This document shows positions 59,466 to 64,000 of a stretch of DNA of 64,000 nucleotides, in pieces. A model generated the notes under the pieces. That model was not told the origin of the DNA. It did no database searches and saw only the letters and a list, made by a program, of their open reading frames with translations. This DNA comes from Rusavskia elegans. Lineage: Eukaryota; Ascomycota; Lecanoromycetes; Teloschistales; Teloschistaceae. The number at the start of each line of letters is the position of its first letter. The stretch's first letter is position 1. The translations under genes and the position numbers were made by a program. The stretch spans positions 62,001 to 126,000 of the forward strand of contig SAUG01000094.1 in NCBI GenBank assembly GCA_011316305.1, written 5' to 3'.

Positions 59466-60846
59466 CTATACCCATTCAACAGGCTGCTTCAGCACACCTA
59501 ATATTCTCTCCTCCCGACTCCCTTTCTCCGCTTCGTGCATGTACATCCACCTCGCCGTCAACGGTAAACTCATCAAAATACTCTCCACCCTTGCACTGGG
59601 CGTATTCAATCCGAAGCTCGTGCCACGATCATTGACAAGGTTGAATTCGACATACCGTCCCCTTCTCAGTTGCTGCCATTGCTTCTCTCGTTCGCCAAAG
59701 GGCATGTCTTTTCTCCTGGTAACGATGGGTAAATAACCTGGTAGAAATGACGACAAACAGTCTTTCACAAAAGAGAAAAGCTGTTCCTGGTCCTTCTCTT
59801 GACCGTCAAGATCATCGAAAAAGATTCCTCCTATTCCGCGAGACTCCTGCCGGTGAGGAATATAGAAGTATTTGTCGCACCATTGCTTGAAGCGTGGGTA
59901 GTAACCTCGGTCATGCTTGTCACATGCATCTTTGATGGACTTGTGGAAATGGATAGCGTCTTCATCATAGAGGTAGGTCGGAGTGAGGTCAGTACCGCCG
60001 CCGAACCACCAGGCGTTGCACTTGCCGTCGTTGTCCATCGTCTCGAAATAGCGGTAGTTGAGATGGACGGTAGGGGCGTTGGGGTTCTGCGGATGAAGTA
60101 CTAAACTCAGACCAGCCGCAAAAAATTCGAGACTGTCGACGTCCGGGTCGATGGCTTTGTGGTTTACTCGCATCTTCTCGATTGCTGGTCGCGGGAGAGT
60201 ACCATAGACAATCGAAGTATTGACGCCCGCCTTCTCGAAGACATTGCCATCCTGTTGTACACATGATGTGCCTCCACCGCCTGCTGGTCGCGACCACGTG
60301 TCGGTCCTGAACTTATTCGCCGGATCCAATTCCTGCAGAGCAGCAACAATCTCGCTTTGCTTTTCCTTGATGAGTGCTTCCATTCGCAGCCGCATTGGCG
60401 ATTTCTCAGTGATACCAGATTCCCGCTTCGAGATGCTGTCTCGATCGGCTATTGAGGGCGCTTCGGTCAGTTGGAGGGGAGAGGTGTACTGGCATAGACG
60501 TAGGTCAGCCGAAAGGAGGCGCGGTGATCGCGAGAGGAGCTACCATGGAGTAGACGATGGAACCGATGAATACGACGCCGACCGCTAAGCGAATGTAGGG
60601 TGCCCTAACGCCCTGTTTGGCCTCCTCTTTCTTTGGGAGATTCGCCAAACGGGTAGCATCTTGGGATGTCTTTGGTCGAGCTGAGACCAAAGGCTTCTCG
60701 GGCTCATACGGTCTTGGCTTAGGCGGCGTCGACGGTCTTGCTGCAGCATAGGAACGAACTTGTACCAATGGTAGAGGGTACCTGGGAGATGAGGTGAAGA
60801 ATATGGCCTTCGGTGCCCTTCGCAGGCAGGGACTCGTAGCTGTCAT
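59466..60846 (-). CDS. HEM13: Coproporphyrinogen III oxidase
   Basis: Haem biosynthesis enzyme that converts coproporphyrinogen III to protoporphyrinogen IX with O2. Exons 60846..60544 and 60488..59466 (441 aa); the 55-nt intron joins IVYSM to [11 protein letters not shown]. The catalytic domain starts near residue 125 and shows [57 protein letters not shown] and [11 protein letters not shown]. The first 100 residues form a basic, Arg/Ser-rich leader and a hydrophobic segment (about 83-101, [18 protein letters not shown]), suggesting mitochondrial import with an inner-membrane anchor, unlike the cytosolic budding-yeast enzyme. Divergent from ATG8. Confidence 0.95.
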
Positions 60847-61425
60847 GCTTTTAAAGAGCCTTCCGTTTCACCAACTCCGGGTCATTGAGATGTGGGATAC
60901 GAAGGACATAAGAAACACAATTTCCATTGTATCTCTAAAGGTGTCGTCAGTGCTCCAATGAAATTGAAAGCGACTGTCGAAGATCTCTTGGCCACTACTC
61001 GTAGGGCTGACTATTGCTTAGTCATAGAGTCCTGTCACATGATGACAATGGTCGAAGACGCCGACAAAGGCATGATGACCCTTTGAGGAAAGCACTTCAA
61101 TACTCTTTCAACATGATGACTCTGAGCTGCTGACTCGGTATCTCGACATTTCGACTCACCTGCTACAGCTCACCATCTGTTGTACTGTCGCCAGCCAACC
61201 ATTACCAAGCTTCGCACTAAGCCAAATCCATCACCTATTTAAACGTGGACCAACCGCGGGGCCACTTGGACTCATCATCCACTGCGGCCTAATCAGATCC
61301 CCACCACCAGCTTGCTTCTCTCCTCCAACCATCAACCTCAACCACAGAACCTACAAAGCAGCTTCCATCGACCACAAAGAAGAGAATTTACAGCTCCAGT
61401 TACAAACTTCATATCGACATCCATC
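60847..61425. other. Shared promoter region of HEM13 and ATG8
   Basis: 579 bp between two divergent starts. A 64-codon plus-strand frame at 60892 has no coding character. A C/A-rich, pyrimidine-rich leader precedes the ATG8 start (61270-61400). Confidence 0.5.
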
Positions 61426-61933
<508 letters not shown>

Positions 61934-62620
61934 AGAACGTCAAGTGAGAACCCTAGGCACAACCGAGATCGATAGAAGCAATGACGGCACGATGCTCCAG
62001 GCGTTGGAGGAAATGTTTCTTTGGGATTTTGGAGTGTGGGCAAGGATGCGAAGCATGCAGGATGTCAAATCAGGAACGCAGCAGACCTCCAGGCGCAGGC
62101 AACTGAACACCTTAGTCTGCCCCTCAAGCCGGTTGCTCCATCATAATACAGTCAAGATTGCGATTGATGCTTGCACGACGGTTGTTTTACTGCCCTGGAC
62201 CGTCTAGATAGATTCGAAATCCCTAGATCAAGAACAACTGCTTCCTCCTAGACTCTGCCTCTCGCTACGATCTTCGTCCTCCATATGACTTCCCAATCTT
62301 CATGACCACATAAACTCTCGTCCCCCCATAGTCCTTCTGTTTCATAGTAACGCGGTCTTCCCGTTTCGTAGCACCGTAGTCCCAACAAGTCCTCGGAATA
62401 TCTTACCAATCCGAGTAGAGCTCCTCTGCTCTATCCACCAACCACGCATCCTTCGCACCGCAGCATAAACTCCATCCCCTCACCATCCCAGTCGACGACG
62501 AGCTAGCTCCTGAATCACCCTCCCCCAAAACCATCAAATTCCCGCCCCCTCCCCTCTCTATCCCCACCCTCACCACCCTCCATATCTCCACTCCCTCGAT
62601 CCACAAAAACCCAACCCCTA
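61934..62620. other. 3' flanks of convergent ATG8 and NCE101
   Basis: About 690 bp. A plus-strand frame just after Atg8 (61917..62207) is a shadow. The last 200 bp are C-rich because they lie beside the G-rich NCE101 3' end. Confidence 0.5.
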
Positions 62621-62978
62621 TCAAATATCCCCCCCCTTCTCCTCCACGCCCTTCAAAGCAAATTCCCCCTTCTCCTCCACCCCCTTCAAAGCAACTTCCC
62701 CCTGCCCCCACCCCCACCCCCAGCCCCTCCTCCACATCTTGCCTACAATATCACCCATCTCTCCAGTCTCACCTTTCTCTCTCTCCTCGCGACGGATGCG
62801 GAGGCCGGCGGCTGAGAGGCCGATGAAGAGGGCGAAGAGGGGGTCGAGACGTCTGTTTGGAGTGTTAGTGTGTGGGTTTGATGAGGGAGGGGGAGGGGGA
62901 AGGGGAGCGGGAGGAGAGGGAAGGGGGGAAAGGGTACTTGGAGATGATGTAGGTGTAGCGGGGGAATGGGGTGGACAT
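62621..62978 (-). CDS. NCE101: Nce101-like non-classical export protein
   Basis: Exons 62978..62938 and 62852..62621 (90 aa); the 85-nt intron has a CTAACA branch site. The spliced product reads YIISK-RLDPLFALFIGLSAAGLRIRREERE, the conserved Nce101 single-span membrane core. Nce101 in budding yeast is a small membrane protein linked to leaderless secretion. The C-terminal half is unusual: after GKMWRRGWGWGWGQ comes a duplicated block (EVALKGVEEKG, EFALKGVEEKG) encoded by a 33-bp tandem repeat. Confidence 0.82.
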
Positions 62979-63469
62979 TTTAGGTTGATTGATTGATTGA
63001 TTGACGTTGGGGAGTTTCGAGGGTTGTGGGGCGGATTTGGAATGGGTATGGATGTGGTGTTGGGTTTAGGAGAAGATCATTATGGTGGTGAACCATGGGA
63101 AGGGTTAAAGATCTGAGGTACGCAGGTCTTGGCGGTGGAATTCTCCCTACTCCAGAATGCTGCATCATATTGGGTTGTTCACAAGACAGTCATCAAGAAT
63201 GGGCAAGTATCACGTAATCGTCTTTCGATTTAGTAGAGTTGGAAGATTTTGGTTATTTCTGCATTCAATATTGGTTCATAGATAGCATGCTATCAAGCTT
63301 TCAAAACCTCAAAAAGGGGAGACTTGATCCCCGGTATGCCGCTACGCATGCAAATGCAAGATCGCCAAAAGTGCCACACTAGTCGAAAAAACCCAGCCAG
63401 AAGCCAACGGTGTAGCAGGGATGGGTGAATCATCACAAGGTGTATCCGCAAGGTTAGAACGAGGATGGG
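62979..63469. other. Intergenic region
   Basis: 491 bp between the NCE101 start and the Pcf11 stop, both minus strand. It has TTGA tetranucleotide repeats at 62984-63004 in the NCE101 leader; nothing else is notable. Confidence 0.5.
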
Positions 63470-64000
63470 TCACACAGTCGAAGCAGCAACAGAAACCATC
63501 GATGCGGAAGACAAGGCCGGGCTTCTCGGGACCTTCATTGGTACAACGTTCAGATCAGACATCTATGTTTTTGTTAGCTTGCCATCCCCGTTTTACAAAG
63601 AATCAAGGTCGGCTTACCCCTGCTTTCCGCTTCCCCAATACGGAATCCGGCGTCGCTGTACGCAAAGGTGTATTCGCACGATCTTTCTTAACCTCAGCAT
63701 GGCAGGAAGCATGCCAATACACTTTGGAGCCAACATCGATTGCATCTCGCCATACGAAGTTCTGGGCTGCATCATCCCACGATAGTTCGAACTTCTCGTG
63801 GCAAATGGGACAAGGGACATTTCTCAGCGCTGCATCATCAGGGGCGATGACAAATTTGTTCTTGGGGTCATTCTTCGCAGCCTCAGCTGCTGCCTTTGCT
63901 TGAGCGCTTCCTACGCCATCTGCCGCCTCCGGGTCCTCGTCATGATTATCCCGTGATTTGATCCACTCCTAGTCAGATGTGTCAGTGACAGATCCACATG
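63470..64000 (-). CDS. PCF11: Pcf11-like cleavage/polyadenylation factor, C-terminal part
   Basis: Partial gene running off the right edge. Exons seen: 63968..63618 and 63562..63470, with the next intron beginning above 63968 (acceptor TGACTAG). The first visible exon starts EWIKSRDNHDED and carries the C-terminal zinc-binding module CPICHEKFELSWDDAAQNFVWRD...HASCH, then TPDSVLGKRKAG. The last exon adds 30 residues (MSDLNVVPMKVPRSP...). Pcf11 is the CF IA subunit that binds the Pol II CTD; its CID and Clp1-binding parts lie outside the window. Confidence 0.82.

Overview
The window is nuclear DNA of a filamentous ascomycete (Pezizomycotina). Genes are compact and interrupted by short introns of mostly about 49-80 nt, with GT(A/G)NG(T) donors, CTAAC/CTGAC-type branch sites and TAG/CAG acceptors. 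The gene content is fungal (Atg8, Atg37-like, Scd6, Nce101, Hem13, a NACHT-ankyrin NLR-like protein), and about 5.5 kb in the middle has been stripped of CpA/TpG, the footprint of repeat-induced point mutation (RIP). I cannot place it below subphylum from the sequence alone. Gene models below were assembled by hand from splice signals and reading-frame continuity; for every multi-exon model listed, the exon lengths add up to a multiple of three.

Layout. 0-15 kb: Atg37-like acyl-CoA-binding protein (-), triose-phosphate-transporter family protein (+), large secreted-type alpha/beta hydrolase (+), PUF RNA-binding protein (+), Pex39/KPWE-like protein (-), Scd6/Lsm14 (+), ubiquitin-like/WLM metalloprotease (-). 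16-30 kb is accessory: a diaminopropionate ammonia-lyase fused to an M20 peptidase-like domain that has lost most active-site residues (-), a NACHT-ankyrin-ZZ protein (+), then an ankyrin pseudogene split by a 5.57 kb transposon with 40-bp terminal inverted repeats and a 5-bp target duplication, internally RIP-mutated. 30-52 kb: J-domain protein with an 84-bp higher-order minisatellite (+), RNase III/dsRBD (-), mitochondrial ribosomal protein mS33 (+), SF3B2 (+), RS-rich protein (+), an eight-repeat PUF protein of the Puf4/Mpt5 type (-), RNA polymerase III subunit RPC2 (+), a small ankyrin protein (+). 54-64 kb: candidate secreted proteins (-), a short-chain dehydrogenase (-), a small hypothetical protein (-), a tRNA-like relic (-), Hem13 (-), Atg8 (+), Nce101 (-) and the 3' end of Pcf11 (-).

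How they fit together. There is no obvious biosynthetic cluster. Many genes concern RNA (two PUF proteins, Scd6, RNase III, SF3B2, an RS protein, RPC2, Pcf11), which is probably ordinary synteny. Autophagy/peroxisome genes appear singly (Atg8, Atg37-like, Pex39-like). The most unusual parts are the lyase/pseudo-peptidase fusion, the transposon-split ankyrin gene beside an intact NLR-like gene, and two GC-AG first introns.
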